A stretch of 14,881 bases of DNA from Halobacteriales archaeon QS_9_67_15 (lineage in GTDB: Archaea; Halobacteriota; Halobacteria; Halobacteriales; Haloarculaceae). The notes beneath the pieces were generated by a model. The model made no database searches and was not told the origin of the DNA. It saw only the letters and a list, made by a program, of their open reading frames with translations. Of this stretch, positions 1 to 6,367 are shown piece by piece. Every line of letters begins with the position of its first letter. The first letter of the stretch is position 1. Where the stretch lies: positions 1-14,881 of the forward strand of contig PXSD01000088.1 of the NCBI GenBank assembly GCA_003023165.1. The letters are read 5' to 3'. A program made the translations under genes and the position numbers.

Positions 1-1
1 C

Positions 2-157
2 GCACACGACGCGCGGAACCCCCGCGGGAACGTCTACGTCGTCCCCGAGGACGAGGACTTCGACGACGCGTTCCGCGTCGTCCGCGACGGGAAGACGGTC
101 AGAATCGTCAACGCGCCGACGACGGACCAGCTCGACGCCGTTCACTCCAGAGATTGA
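2..157 (+). CDS. C-terminal end of an unidentified protein (partial)
   Basis: The reading frame is open from the left edge and ends at TGA 155-157, leaving 51 residues. The fragment is typical haloarchaeal coding sequence: G/C third positions and acidic residues, with the stretch VYVVPEDEDFDDAFRVV followed by GKTVRIVNAPT. It could be a small alpha/beta domain, but I do not recognise a family. About 90 nt of AT-richer DNA holding a TATA box follows before the next start, so this gene is probably the last of its transcript. The start and most of the protein lie outside the window. Confidence 0.6.
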   Translation, partial: AHDARNPRGNVYVVPEDEDFDDAFRVVRDGKTVRIVNAPTTDQLDAVHSRD

Positions 158-205
158 AATACGGCTCCTGGAACGACAACATTTGGTGCTTTTTAATAAC
201 TAACA

Positions 206-213
206 TATTTAAA
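206..213 (+). promoter_or_regulatory. Archaeal TATA box for the peptidase/winged-helix operon
   Basis: TATTTAAA lies in an AT-rich stretch (about 181-215) that contrasts with the GC-rich surroundings. A start of transcription about 25 nt downstream would fall near 235, just before the GTG at 248, giving a very short leader as is usual in haloarchaea. A second AT-rich element (TTTTTAATAA, about 190-199) lies upstream. Placement is inferred from spacing only. Confidence 0.55.
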
Positions 214-247
214 TGGCGGCAGTGAAACACACAGACAGGGTAGAAGA

Positions 248-892
248 GTGACAATAACGAATGAAGACAGGGAACGGAACCAAGCCGCCGTTAGCGACTT
301 CCATACGCAACCCGAACCCGACAGTTGCTTTCCCACTGCCCTGAAGAACATCCTTGACGAACTCGCCGACCGGAAAAGCGAGTCGAACCTTCGTTACAGC
401 ATTAGCGAACTCGGCGATGCCCTTGATTACGTCGAGAACCGAGCCTCAGCCTCTGACCGCCTCGCAGCACGCATCGATCCGCTTCTTGAAGAAGCTGGCT
501 GGGAAGTGAATCACATGACTGGCGTCGGATACGACCAACTACAAACAATTATCGAGTCCGATGACCGGTCTCTTCCTCTGTGTGAATTTCATGAGCAGTA
601 CTTCGAGGATATCAGTCAACATACCGAGGAGTACACTCCCGAACCCGGACTGGATGGGTTTGGGAGATGGAAACACGTCATTGTCCCTTTCAAAATTAAC
701 GACGACACCGTACTCTACTTCGATCCGTATATTCAGTTCTTCCACGACCTCAATGATCTCGATGAGGCCGGTGCGATGAACGTGCCTATTCAGTCATTCA
801 ACGAGTGGTGGTCGCGCCCAGAGAAACGATGGGCATTATGGCTTGAGCCATCGAAGCAACAAACACTGTCCGCAGCATTCGGAGACGAATAG
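248..892 (+). CDS. C39-like (papain-fold) cysteine peptidase-family protein
   Basis: Predicted 214-residue protein with the residue pattern of C39-like peptidases. Gln21 lies six residues before Cys27 (motif QPEPDSCFPTAL), as for the oxyanion-hole Gln and nucleophile Cys of the family. His143 (WKHVIVPF) and Asp159 (VLYFDPY) are 16 residues apart, as for the family His and Asp. There is no signal peptide or membrane segment, so it is probably cytosolic. The start is GTG 248; no in-frame ATG exists nearby, and the only close ATG (213) is out of frame and overlaps the TATA box. The next gene starts 1 nt after its stop, so the two are probably co-transcribed. Codon use is less GC-biased than in the rest of the window, which suggests transfer. 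Family is inferred from the four-residue pattern; substrate and role are unknown, and activity as a peptidase is not certain. Confidence 0.6.
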   Translation: MTITNEDRERNQAAVSDFHTQPEPDSCFPTALKNILDELADRKSESNLRYSISELGDALDYVENRASASDRLAARIDPLLEEAGWEVNHMTGVGYDQLQTIIESDDRSLPLCEFHEQYFEDISQHTEEYTPEPGLDGFGRWKHVIVPFKINDDTVLYFDPYIQFFHDLNDLDEAGAMNVPIQSFNEWWSRPEKRWALWLEPSKQQTLSAAFGDE

Positions 893-893
893 A

Positions 894-1847
894 ATGGCTA
901 CGACAGACATCTCACCCGACGAGGCAGTCCGTGTTCAGAACCCAGAAGCGCTCCAAGGTGGACCTGCGGAAACTCGTCTCAAGCGTCATCTCGGCAGAGG
1001 CGTCTACGTTCACGACGTGCATGAGTTACCGAACGGGAACTTGGAGGTGTCCCTCGGGAACGTGTCCCCCCGAGATCTCAGTGACTGTCGCACCCACGAC
1101 AACGTTCTAAAATTCATCACACTTCGGGACGTGTACACGATCGAAGCCGAGAACACCGGACAAGGGGTTTACCTCATAGATGTCCCTGATCGCAGTGATA
1201 TCCTCAAGGGAATCGATGAGCGCGAGGAGGAGATCAAGGAGAAGCTCGATTTCTCGATGGCACAAGCCATCTACAAACACGTTTACGACCTCCCTGCCGT
1301 CAGAACCCAACTTAACCCTATCCTCCAGATCCTGCGTGCCGCTCGCAACCGGAGGGGACTGACTGTTTCCCGGATAGATGAGAATCAACGGTCAAAGAAC
1401 ACGCGCGAATACGTTAACCTCTTGCAGAATTTCGGCTACATCAGAGTCGAAAACGGCGAAATCCTGCCTGGTGACCGCCTCCAATCTGCCGATCTGAACG
1501 AATACAGCTGGGATGAATTCGGGCGGAAGTTTCTCGGTGACGTTGTTCAGCGAGGATACGTCACGATCCGAGATGAACTAAACCTGAGTATGCTCGGGCA
1601 TTATCAGAAGTACTCTGGCGCATATTATTTCGACGCCGTCCAGCGCGGGAAACAGGACTTGTGGTTGGATATCGAAACAATTGCAGACAACTACGAAGAA
1701 CTCCACGGAGAGCGCAAAGACCAATTTTATATCCAAGATAAAATCGGTGAACTCGACTCTGTCGACGTGATTCAGAGAGACGGTGATTTCGTGCGATCTG
1801 AAGAGGATATCTACGAGCAAGTCGCTCAGGGCACACCGACAGCGTGA
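894..1847 (+). CDS. Unidentified protein with winged-helix-like region, partner of the C39-like peptidase
   Basis: 317 residues from ATG 894, one base after the upstream TAG; the frame is open back to TTG 843, but that would overlap the upstream gene by 50 nt. I do not recognise the family. The N-terminal ~100 residues look like beta-rich alpha/beta (GVYVHDVHELPNG, VLKFITLRDVYTIEAE, GVYLIDVPDR). A charged helix follows (about 105-118). Residues about 140-197 read like a winged helix: helices through LNPILQILRAARNRRGL, a candidate recognition helix in TREYVNLLQNFG, then a two-strand wing (YIRVENGEILPGD). A second similar unit may lie at about 205-310. No signal or membrane segment. Lower-GC codon use matches the peptidase gene. 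A role as DNA-binding regulator, substrate or partner of the peptidase is inference from context. Confidence 0.65.
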   Translation: MATTDISPDEAVRVQNPEALQGGPAETRLKRHLGRGVYVHDVHELPNGNLEVSLGNVSPRDLSDCRTHDNVLKFITLRDVYTIEAENTGQGVYLIDVPDRSDILKGIDEREEEIKEKLDFSMAQAIYKHVYDLPAVRTQLNPILQILRAARNRRGLTVSRIDENQRSKNTREYVNLLQNFGYIRVENGEILPGDRLQSADLNEYSWDEFGRKFLGDVVQRGYVTIRDELNLSMLGHYQKYSGAYYFDAVQRGKQDLWLDIETIADNYEELHGERKDQFYIQDKIGELDSVDVIQRDGDFVRSEEDIYEQVAQGTPTA

Positions 1848-2045
1848 ACGACTTAGAGCTCGTATTTAGCCGACAATTCGGGCAGCAATCCGACAGAACT
1901 CGGTCCAAATATACGGATTCTTGTACTAATTCCAGCACCGAGAGGTCCACACTGTACGAGATAACGGTCGAGCTATACGACTGACCGCACCGACACCCGA
2001 ATCGAACGCGGACGGTTTTTGTCGGATGGCCCGGTACACACCGGC
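1848..2045. other. Intergenic region between the lower-GC cassette and pncB
   Basis: 198 nt without a supportable gene. The left half is AT-richer and includes a TATA-like AAATATAC at about 1908-1915 with no gene start at a suitable distance. The right half returns to high GC. A short T-run (about 2016-2020) lies about 26-30 nt before the pncB ATG at 2046 and may be its weak TATA element. I found no tRNA and no clear direct repeat with the left flank (158-247) that would mark an integration site. Confidence 0.4.
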
Positions 2046-3218
2046 ATGACCGACGAGTCGGGCTTCGACATCGTTCCGCCGGAGGCCATCGCCGACGGGC
2101 GAGCCACGGACGCCTACTTCGACCGGACCGTCGAGACGCTGGAGCACGCCGACAGGAACCCACACGTCGTCGCCGAGGTGACGGCCGACCAGTTCCCCAC
2201 CGGGGAGTGGGAACTGCTCGCGGGCGTGAAAGACGCCGCGCGCCTGCTCGAAAGCCGAGACGTCGACGTCGACGCGATGCGCGAAGGCCGGCTGTTCGAC
2301 GGCGGGCCGGTCATGCGTATCGAAGGCCCGTACCTCGAGTTCTGCCGCCTCGAAACCGCACTGCTGGGCTTGCTCTCGCACCCGACGGGCGTCGCCACGG
2401 CGGCGCTCGAAGCCCGCCGCGCCGCGCCCGACACGACCGTCCTGAGCTTCGGGTCGAGACACGTCCACCCCTCTATCGGCGCGATGGTCGAGCGGTCGGC
2501 GCTGATCGGGGGCCTCGACGGCATCTCGAACGTCGCCGGGGGCGAAGTGATCGGCCGCGAGGCCGGCGGGACGATGCCCCACGCGCTCGTCATCGCCTTC
2601 GGCCGCGGCGAGCAGGAGGCCGCATGGCAGGCCTTCGACGAGGCCGTCGGCGAGGGCGTCCCGCGGGTCGCGCTCGCCGACACCTACAGCGACGAGGTCG
2701 ACGAGTCCGTCCGCGCGGCCGAGGCCGTCGACGCGCTCGACTCGGTGCGGATCGACACCACCGCCTCGCGGCGGGGCGACTTCGAGCACATCGTCCGCGA
2801 GGTGCGCTGGACGCTCGACGCAGAGGGGTTCGACGACGTGAGTATCTTCGTCAGCGGCGGCCTCGGCCCCGCGCAGTTGCGCGACCTCCGCGAGTACGTC
2901 GAAGGGTTCGGCGTCGGGAGCCACGTCAGCAACGCCGACCCGGTCGACTTCGCGCTCGACATCGTCGAGGTCGACGGCGAACTCGCCGCAAAACGCGGGA
3001 AGCTCACCGACAAGAAGGCCGTCTACCGCACCGACGACGGCGGCCACCACGTCGCGCTGGCCGAGGAGGAAGGCCCAGAGGACGGCGAGCCGCTCCTCCG
3101 GCCGCTCGTCCGCGACGGCGAGGTCGTCCGCGAGTGCTCGCTCGACGCGGCGATCGACCGCGCCGCAGATGACGCGGCGACGGTTGACTTCGACCCGCCG
3201 GCCGACGAGTCGGAGTGA
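2046..3218 (+). CDS. pncB: Nicotinate phosphoribosyltransferase
   Basis: 390 residues. It joins nicotinate to PRPP to give nicotinate mononucleotide, the entry step of NAD salvage (Preiss-Handler pathway), in the cytosol. Visible family features: an N-terminal domain with TDAYFDRT (21-28) and TADQFPTGEW (46-55); the central HPTGVATAALEAR (112-124); the active-site stretch SFGSRHVHPSIG (134-145); GTMPHALV (175-182); and the C-terminal barrel phosphate-binding FVSGGLG (268-274) followed by GVGSHVSNADPVDF (289-302). Length and motif order suit the archaeal class. ATG 2046 is preferred to the in-frame TTG 2019, since the protein then begins MTDESGFDIVPPEA and the start is close to the presumed promoter. 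A nicotinamidase gene 1.4 kb downstream would supply its substrate, but that gene is damaged here. No lesion seen in pncB. Confidence 0.93.
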   Translation: MTDESGFDIVPPEAIADGRATDAYFDRTVETLEHADRNPHVVAEVTADQFPTGEWELLAGVKDAARLLESRDVDVDAMREGRLFDGGPVMRIEGPYLEFCRLETALLGLLSHPTGVATAALEARRAAPDTTVLSFGSRHVHPSIGAMVERSALIGGLDGISNVAGGEVIGREAGGTMPHALVIAFGRGEQEAAWQAFDEAVGEGVPRVALADTYSDEVDESVRAAEAVDALDSVRIDTTASRRGDFEHIVREVRWTLDAEGFDDVSIFVSGGLGPAQLRDLREYVEGFGVGSHVSNADPVDFALDIVEVDGELAAKRGKLTDKKAVYRTDDGGHHVALAEEEGPEDGEPLLRPLVRDGEVVRECSLDAAIDRAADDAATVDFDPPADESE

Positions 3219-3304
3219 GAGCCTCGCCGCCGAGACCGCCGGTCCGGACGGTTTGTCCGTCACGCGAGCGTTTACGTGTCGCCGGATCGAGCCGTCGCGT
3301 GACC

Positions 3305-3423
3305 ATGACGACGGTATCTTCGAGCTCCGGGCCGACGGCGACCTCGTGTTTGACAAGAACACGGACGACTACGAGGCCGACGCCATCGTCGACGCGGTCG
3401 GCGAGCGCGTCGGCGCGGCGGCC
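3305..3423 (+). pseudogene. Remnant of a SelT/SelW/SelH-type (Rdx) redox protein gene
   Basis: Frame starting at 3301 reads DHDDGIFELRADGDLVFDKN, then TDDYEADAIVDAVGERV. This resembles the C-terminal half of haloarchaeal Rdx proteins (selenoprotein W-like thioredoxin fold). The N-terminal half, which should carry the CxxC redox motif, is absent. A TTTACG promoter element at 3271-3276 lies about 30 nt before ATG 3305, where a leaderless start would be expected, yet that ATG is out of frame with the surviving half. The simplest reading is loss of roughly 40-50 codons between the start codon and the C-terminal half, with a junction near 3305-3312. No in-frame stop follows where expected, so the 3' end is also uncertain. 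Family assignment rests on about 35 residues. Confidence 0.5.
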
Positions 3424-3453
3424 CGAGCGAGGTCGACCGGTTTTCGCGGGTTT

Positions 3454-4455
3454 TCACTCCCGAAGAGCAGCACTGGGGACCGAGAGCGGTCCGGACGCGT
3501 CGGCGACGAGCCACGCGGGGACGACCCGCGTGAGGACGACCATCCCGCAGAGTTCGACGAGCGTCTGGGTCACGACGACGGCGGGCGCGAGTTCGTAGCC
3601 CGCGGGGAGCGCCAGCGCGAGCGGGAGCACGACCAGCGAGTTCCGAGTGACGGACGTGAACACGAGCGCGCGCCCCTCGTCGACGTCCAGTCCGGCGAGT
3701 CCGGCGGCCGCCCGTGCCAGCAACGGCATCACGACGAGGAAGGCGACGTACACCGGAACGACCGCGGCGATCTGGTCGAACGAGTCGCGGACGCGCGGGA
3801 GCTGCGAGGCGATGACGACCAGCAGCGTCGCGGCCATCATCGGGACGGGGAGCCAGCCCATGGCCTCCTGCCAGCGCTCGCCGCGGTCGGACCGCTCGGC
3901 CCACGCCTCGGTAAGCCACGCCAGTGCGAGCGGCGTCGCGATGAGCAGCAGGAACGCCTCGACGAACGGACCGGGTTCGACGACGGCCGCGACCTGCCTG
4001 CCCATGAACAGCCAGAGGTAGCCCGGCAACAGGAGCAACTGGACGACCATCAGCGCGGGCGTCGCGGCGGTGAGCTGTCCGGCATCGCCGTCCGCCAGGT
4101 CGGTGAATGCGATGACGTAGTCGATACAGGGCGTCAGCAACACCATGAACACGCCGACGAGGACGGCCGGCCCGACCGCGAGCAACCGCGTCAGCGTCCA
4201 GACGACGACCGGGACGACGAGGGAGTTCATCCCCAGAGCGGCACCCATGAACCGACGGTCGGTGAACGCCGCGCGGAGTCGAACGAACGGGACTTCGAGG
4301 AACGTGACGTACAGCAGGACCGCCAGCACCGGTTCGATCAGCGACTCGAAGCCGGACTCCAGTCCCGGGCGGCCGACACCGAGCGCGACGGCGACCAGCA
4401 CGGCGGCCGCGTAGACGCCGACCTGATTGCCCACCAGCCGGTCCCGGACACTCAT
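3454..4455 (-). CDS. ACR3/BASS-superfamily transporter (arsenic-resistance-type)
   Basis: 333-residue, highly hydrophobic protein with about ten membrane segments (first at about 13-30, then 38-58, 70-90, 95-115 and onward), of the bile acid:sodium symporter superfamily. Cys110 in LLTPCIDYVIAFTDL occupies the position of the conserved TPC motif Cys of ACR3 arsenite exporters, and the gene resembles proteins annotated as arsenic resistance protein in haloarchaea and actinobacteria. Start ATG 4455 gives MSVRDRLVGNQVGVYAAAVL, with the first membrane segment directly after a short cytosolic tail. It converges with the Rdx remnant and diverges from pncA. No arsR or arsC neighbour is present, so arsenite as substrate is uncertain; another anion or organic acid is possible. 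Confidence 0.75.
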   Translation of the reverse strand: MSVRDRLVGNQVGVYAAAVLVAVALGVGRPGLESGFESLIEPVLAVLLYVTFLEVPFVRLRAAFTDRRFMGAALGMNSLVVPVVVWTLTRLLAVGPAVLVGVFMVLLTPCIDYVIAFTDLADGDAGQLTAATPALMVVQLLLLPGYLWLFMGRQVAAVVEPGPFVEAFLLLIATPLALAWLTEAWAERSDRGERWQEAMGWLPVPMMAATLLVVIASQLPRVRDSFDQIAAVVPVYVAFLVVMPLLARAAAGLAGLDVDEGRALVFTSVTRNSLVVLPLALALPAGYELAPAVVVTQTLVELCGMVVLTRVVPAWLVADASGPLSVPSAALRE

Positions 4456-4590
4456 TGCCGGTCAGTCCGGGAGCGACGGCCAAGGGTCTGGCGGTCGATA
4501 CGACCGGACGGGCCGCTCCACGAGGCTGAGGCGAACGCGAAAACAGTGCGAATCGAGCCCAGGACGCCGGCCGGAGAACTGGACGACGGC

Positions 4591-4600
4591 AAACCTATTG
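4591..4600 (+). promoter_or_regulatory. Putative TATA element upstream of nicotinamidase
   Basis: AAACCTATTG is an AT-richer stretch about 28-37 nt before ATG 4628 in otherwise GC-rich DNA, a spacing usual for haloarchaeal genes with very short leaders. It lies in the divergent region shared with the transporter gene on the other strand. Support is spacing and composition only. Confidence 0.35.
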
Positions 4601-4627
4601 TCGGACGAGACGTAGTTCCACGTAGAG

Positions 4628-5124
4628 ATGCGACTCGACACCGACTCCACGGCGGTCGTCGTGGTGGACATGCAGAACGGCTTCTGTCACCCCGACGGCA
4701 GCCTCTACGCACCGGGCAGCGAGGAGGCGGTCGAACCAGTCGAACAGGTGGTCGACAGGGTGCGTGATGCCGGATGCGAGGTCGTCTGGACCCGTGACGT
4801 GCACCCGCCCGAGCAGTTCGCGGACGCTCACTACTACGACGAGTTCGAGCGCTGGGGCGAACACGTCCTCGAAGGCTCCTGGGAGGCCGAGATCGTCGCG
4901 GAGCTCGACCCACAGGAGGGGGACCTGGTCGTCGTCAAACACACCTACGACGCCTTCCACGAGACGCAACTGGAGGGCTGGCTCGACGCCCACGGGATCG
5001 ACGACCTGGTGGTCTGCGGAACGCTCGCGAACGTCTGCGTGCTCCACACCGCCGGAAGCGCCGGACTCCCGCCGACTTCCTGTTCGGCGAAGTGACGCCG
5101 CTTGAGGAGGTCGAGTTCGTCTGA
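4628..5124 (+). pseudogene. pncA: Nicotinamidase / isochorismatase-family hydrolase, internally deleted and frameshifted
   Basis: The N-terminal 141 residues match haloarchaeal nicotinamidase (nicotinamide to nicotinate plus ammonia): STAVVVVDMQNGFCHPDG with the catalytic Asp, WTRDVHPPEQF with a metal-binding His region, VVVKHTYDAFHET with the catalytic Lys, and VVCGTLANVCVLHTAGSAGL with the nucleophile Cys. After this the frame runs out at TGA 5093-5095 as PPTSCSAK. From 5071 another frame reads ADFLFGEVTPLEEVEFV and stops at TGA 5122-5124, which looks like the true C-terminus and overlaps the next ATG by one base. About 25-30 residues between the halves are missing. All known catalytic residues precede the lesion, but the C-terminal strand and helix are lost, so folding is doubtful. 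A real deletion or an assembly error at about 5066-5073 would both explain it. Confidence 0.85.
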
Positions 5125-5753
5125 TGGACCGGGACACCGTCACCGGGACGCTCCGCCGCTACGAACCGCGCGACCGCGACGCGGTCTGGCACCTCCACCG
5201 GACGGCGCTGAGCGAGGCCGGGACCGACCCCACCGACGTGCCCGATATCGACGACCTGCGGGACGTTCGTGCCACCTACCTCGACACCGGCGGCGAGTTC
5301 CTCGTCTGCGAACTCGAGCGGAACGAGCCCTCGAAACGCGAGCGGGGAGAGCGAGGTGCAAAGCGCCTCGCCCGCCCCGCGAGCGATGCGGCCCGCGAGT
5401 CAATCGACGGTCAGACCGGGGATATCGTCGCGATGGGCGGCCTCGCGGTCTCCGACGGGGACGGCGAGATACCGCCCGATGCGGGCGAACTGCTCCGGAT
5501 CGCGGTTCACCCCGACCACCAGCGAGCGGGGTACGGGAGCGCCATCGTCGTCGGGCTGGAAGACGCGGCCCGCGAGCGAGGCCTCGACCGCGTCTTCCTC
5601 TGGACGGCACAGCGCCAGCGGTCCGCGGTGTCGTTCTACCGGTCCCGCGGGTACGAGGGCACCGGCCACCGGACCGAAGGCGAGTACGAACTGCTCCGCT
5701 TCGAGCAGGCGCTCGACGGTGACCCGGTGACGCCGGGGGTGGGCGACGAATGA
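5124..5753 (+). CDS. GNAT-family N-acetyltransferase with in-frame insert
   Basis: 209 residues. Acetyl-CoA binding is indicated by the GNAT motif A region LLRIAVHPDHQRAGYGSAIV (123-142), with the pyrophosphate-binding HQRAGYG; the C-terminal AVSFYRSRGYEGTG (168-181) is the usual motif B. The substrate is unknown. ATG 5124 overlaps the proper end of pncA (TGATG), so the genes were probably translationally coupled. Residues about 66-96 (from RNEPSKRERGERG on) are Arg/Glu/Ala-rich, break the expected junction between LVCELE and DIVAMGGLAV, and are encoded by a hairpin-forming stretch (see the insert at 5342-5380). The next gene starts 4 nt before this one ends (ATGA overlap). Confidence 0.8.
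   Translation: MDRDTVTGTLRRYEPRDRDAVWHLHRTALSEAGTDPTDVPDIDDLRDVRATYLDTGGEFLVCELERNEPSKRERGERGAKRLARPASDAARESIDGQTGDIVAMGGLAVSDGDGEIPPDAGELLRIAVHPDHQRAGYGSAIVVGLEDAARERGLDRVFLWTAQRQRSAVSFYRSRGYEGTGHRTEGEYELLRFEQALDGDPVTPGVGDE
5342..5380 (+). repeat. Palindromic core of an in-frame insert in the GNAT gene
   Basis: Two 18-nt arms (5342-5359 and 5363-5380) around an AAA loop pair at 15 of 18 positions, all in G/C-rich sequence. The palindrome sits inside a coding stretch (about 5319-5408) whose Arg/Glu/Ala-rich product looks foreign to the acetyltransferase fold and falls between two beta strands. The frame is kept through it. Its short motifs (AAACGCGAGC, AGCGAG) recall those of the insert in the following gene. 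I could not define flanking direct repeats here. Confidence 0.5.
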
Positions 5754-6295
5754 GCGACCCCGTCCGCGGCGACGTCAACGAGGTCGAGGACGGCCCGGAG
5801 TACGACTTGGACTTCCGCGAGCATCCCGAGCGGTATCGCCACACGCCCGACGAGCGCGGCGCGTTCAAGATCGAACCGTACAAGTCCGAACTCCTCCCAC
5901 TGTGGGGGGTTGCAACGCTCGAGGACGCCGAAGGCGGTGCCGAGGCGATCTACGAGCGCTACCGCGAGTACCGCGAGGCCGACCGACGGGAGGCCTCGAC
6001 TAGAGCGAGCGGTGAAACCGCGAGCCGCGAGGCCGAGGACTTTGTCGGAATGGACATGGCCCGGAAGTACCTCCAGATGGGGTGGACGCGGGCGATGCGC
6101 TACGCGAAGTACCCCGGCGGGAACAAGTACCGAACAGACGATAGCGGCGACCGCGTCGAACGGGAGCCACAGGAGTGGTACGACGACGAGAAACGCGAGA
6201 TCGCGGTCGTCTACCGCGAGTACCTCGACCGCGTTCGCGAGGACGAGGCGTACGAACGGGCGAAACGCGAGCACCGCGAGCGCTACGGCGAGTGA
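5750..6295 (+). CDS. DUF4385-family protein with in-frame insert
   Basis: 181 residues of a family of unknown function (DUF4385). Recognisable blocks are PEYDLDFREHPERYRHTP (about 19-36), GAFKIEPYKSELLPLWGVAT (about 41-60), and FVGMDMARKYLQMGWTRAMR (about 98-117) followed by YAKYPGGNKY. No catalytic residues can be assigned; the protein is hydrophilic and probably cytosolic. ATG 5750 overlaps the GNAT stop, so the two are co-transcribed. Between AEAIYERYREYREA and EDFVGMDMARK lie 18 extra residues, encoded by a 54-bp palindromic insertion with a 12-bp direct repeat at its ends; removing it restores the smooth family sequence. The gene converges with the M23-like gene, separated by 72 nt with nothing evident in it. 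Confidence 0.8.
   Translation: MSDPVRGDVNEVEDGPEYDLDFREHPERYRHTPDERGAFKIEPYKSELLPLWGVATLEDAEGGAEAIYERYREYREADRREASTRASGETASREAEDFVGMDMARKYLQMGWTRAMRYAKYPGGNKYRTDDSGDRVEREPQEWYDDEKREIAVVYREYLDRVREDEAYERAKREHRERYGE
5971..6036 (+). repeat. 54-bp in-frame insertion flanked by 12-bp direct repeats
   Basis: CCGCGAGGCCGA occurs at 5971-5982 and again at 6025-6036. Deleting one copy plus the intervening 42 bp removes exactly 18 codons and leaves REYREAEDFVGMDMARK, the expected family sequence. Within the insert an outer inverted repeat (GGCCTCG 5992-5998, CGAGGCC 6028-6034) encloses a small hairpin GCGGT-GAA-ACCGC (6009-6021). The structure resembles a target-site duplication around a small palindromic element, or a slipped duplication that later diverged. 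Confidence 0.7.
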
Positions 6296-6367
6296 GTCAG
6301 CGAACGCCGGCGACCGCCCCGGTGACCGTCGCAGCGACCGCCCTGCTGACCCTCCCGGAGACCGCGA

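Noticed and set aside
213..251. Small upstream open frame of 12 codons overlapping the peptidase start (GTGA)
   Set aside because: Its ATG overlaps the TATA box and lies upstream of the expected transcription start, so it is probably not transcribed.
158..2045. Whether the lower-GC cassette is bounded by attachment-site repeats or a tRNA
   Set aside because: No tRNA and no convincing direct repeat was found between the two flanks; only short AT-rich resemblances such as AAATACGG and AAATATACGG.
3247..3261. Small hairpin GACGG-TTTGT-CCGTC after pncB, considered as a terminator
   Set aside because: Only a 5-bp stem with no T-tract after it, in GC-rich DNA where such pairs are common.
1926..3362. 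Minus-strand open frame of 478 codons opposite pncB
   Set aside because: Antisense shadow; pncB has all family motifs on the plus strand.
3169..4767. Plus-strand open frame of 532 codons covering the transporter region
   Set aside because: Hydrophilic Arg/Asp-rich antisense product of the membrane transporter; only its part near 3301-3423 is meaningful, as the Rdx remnant.
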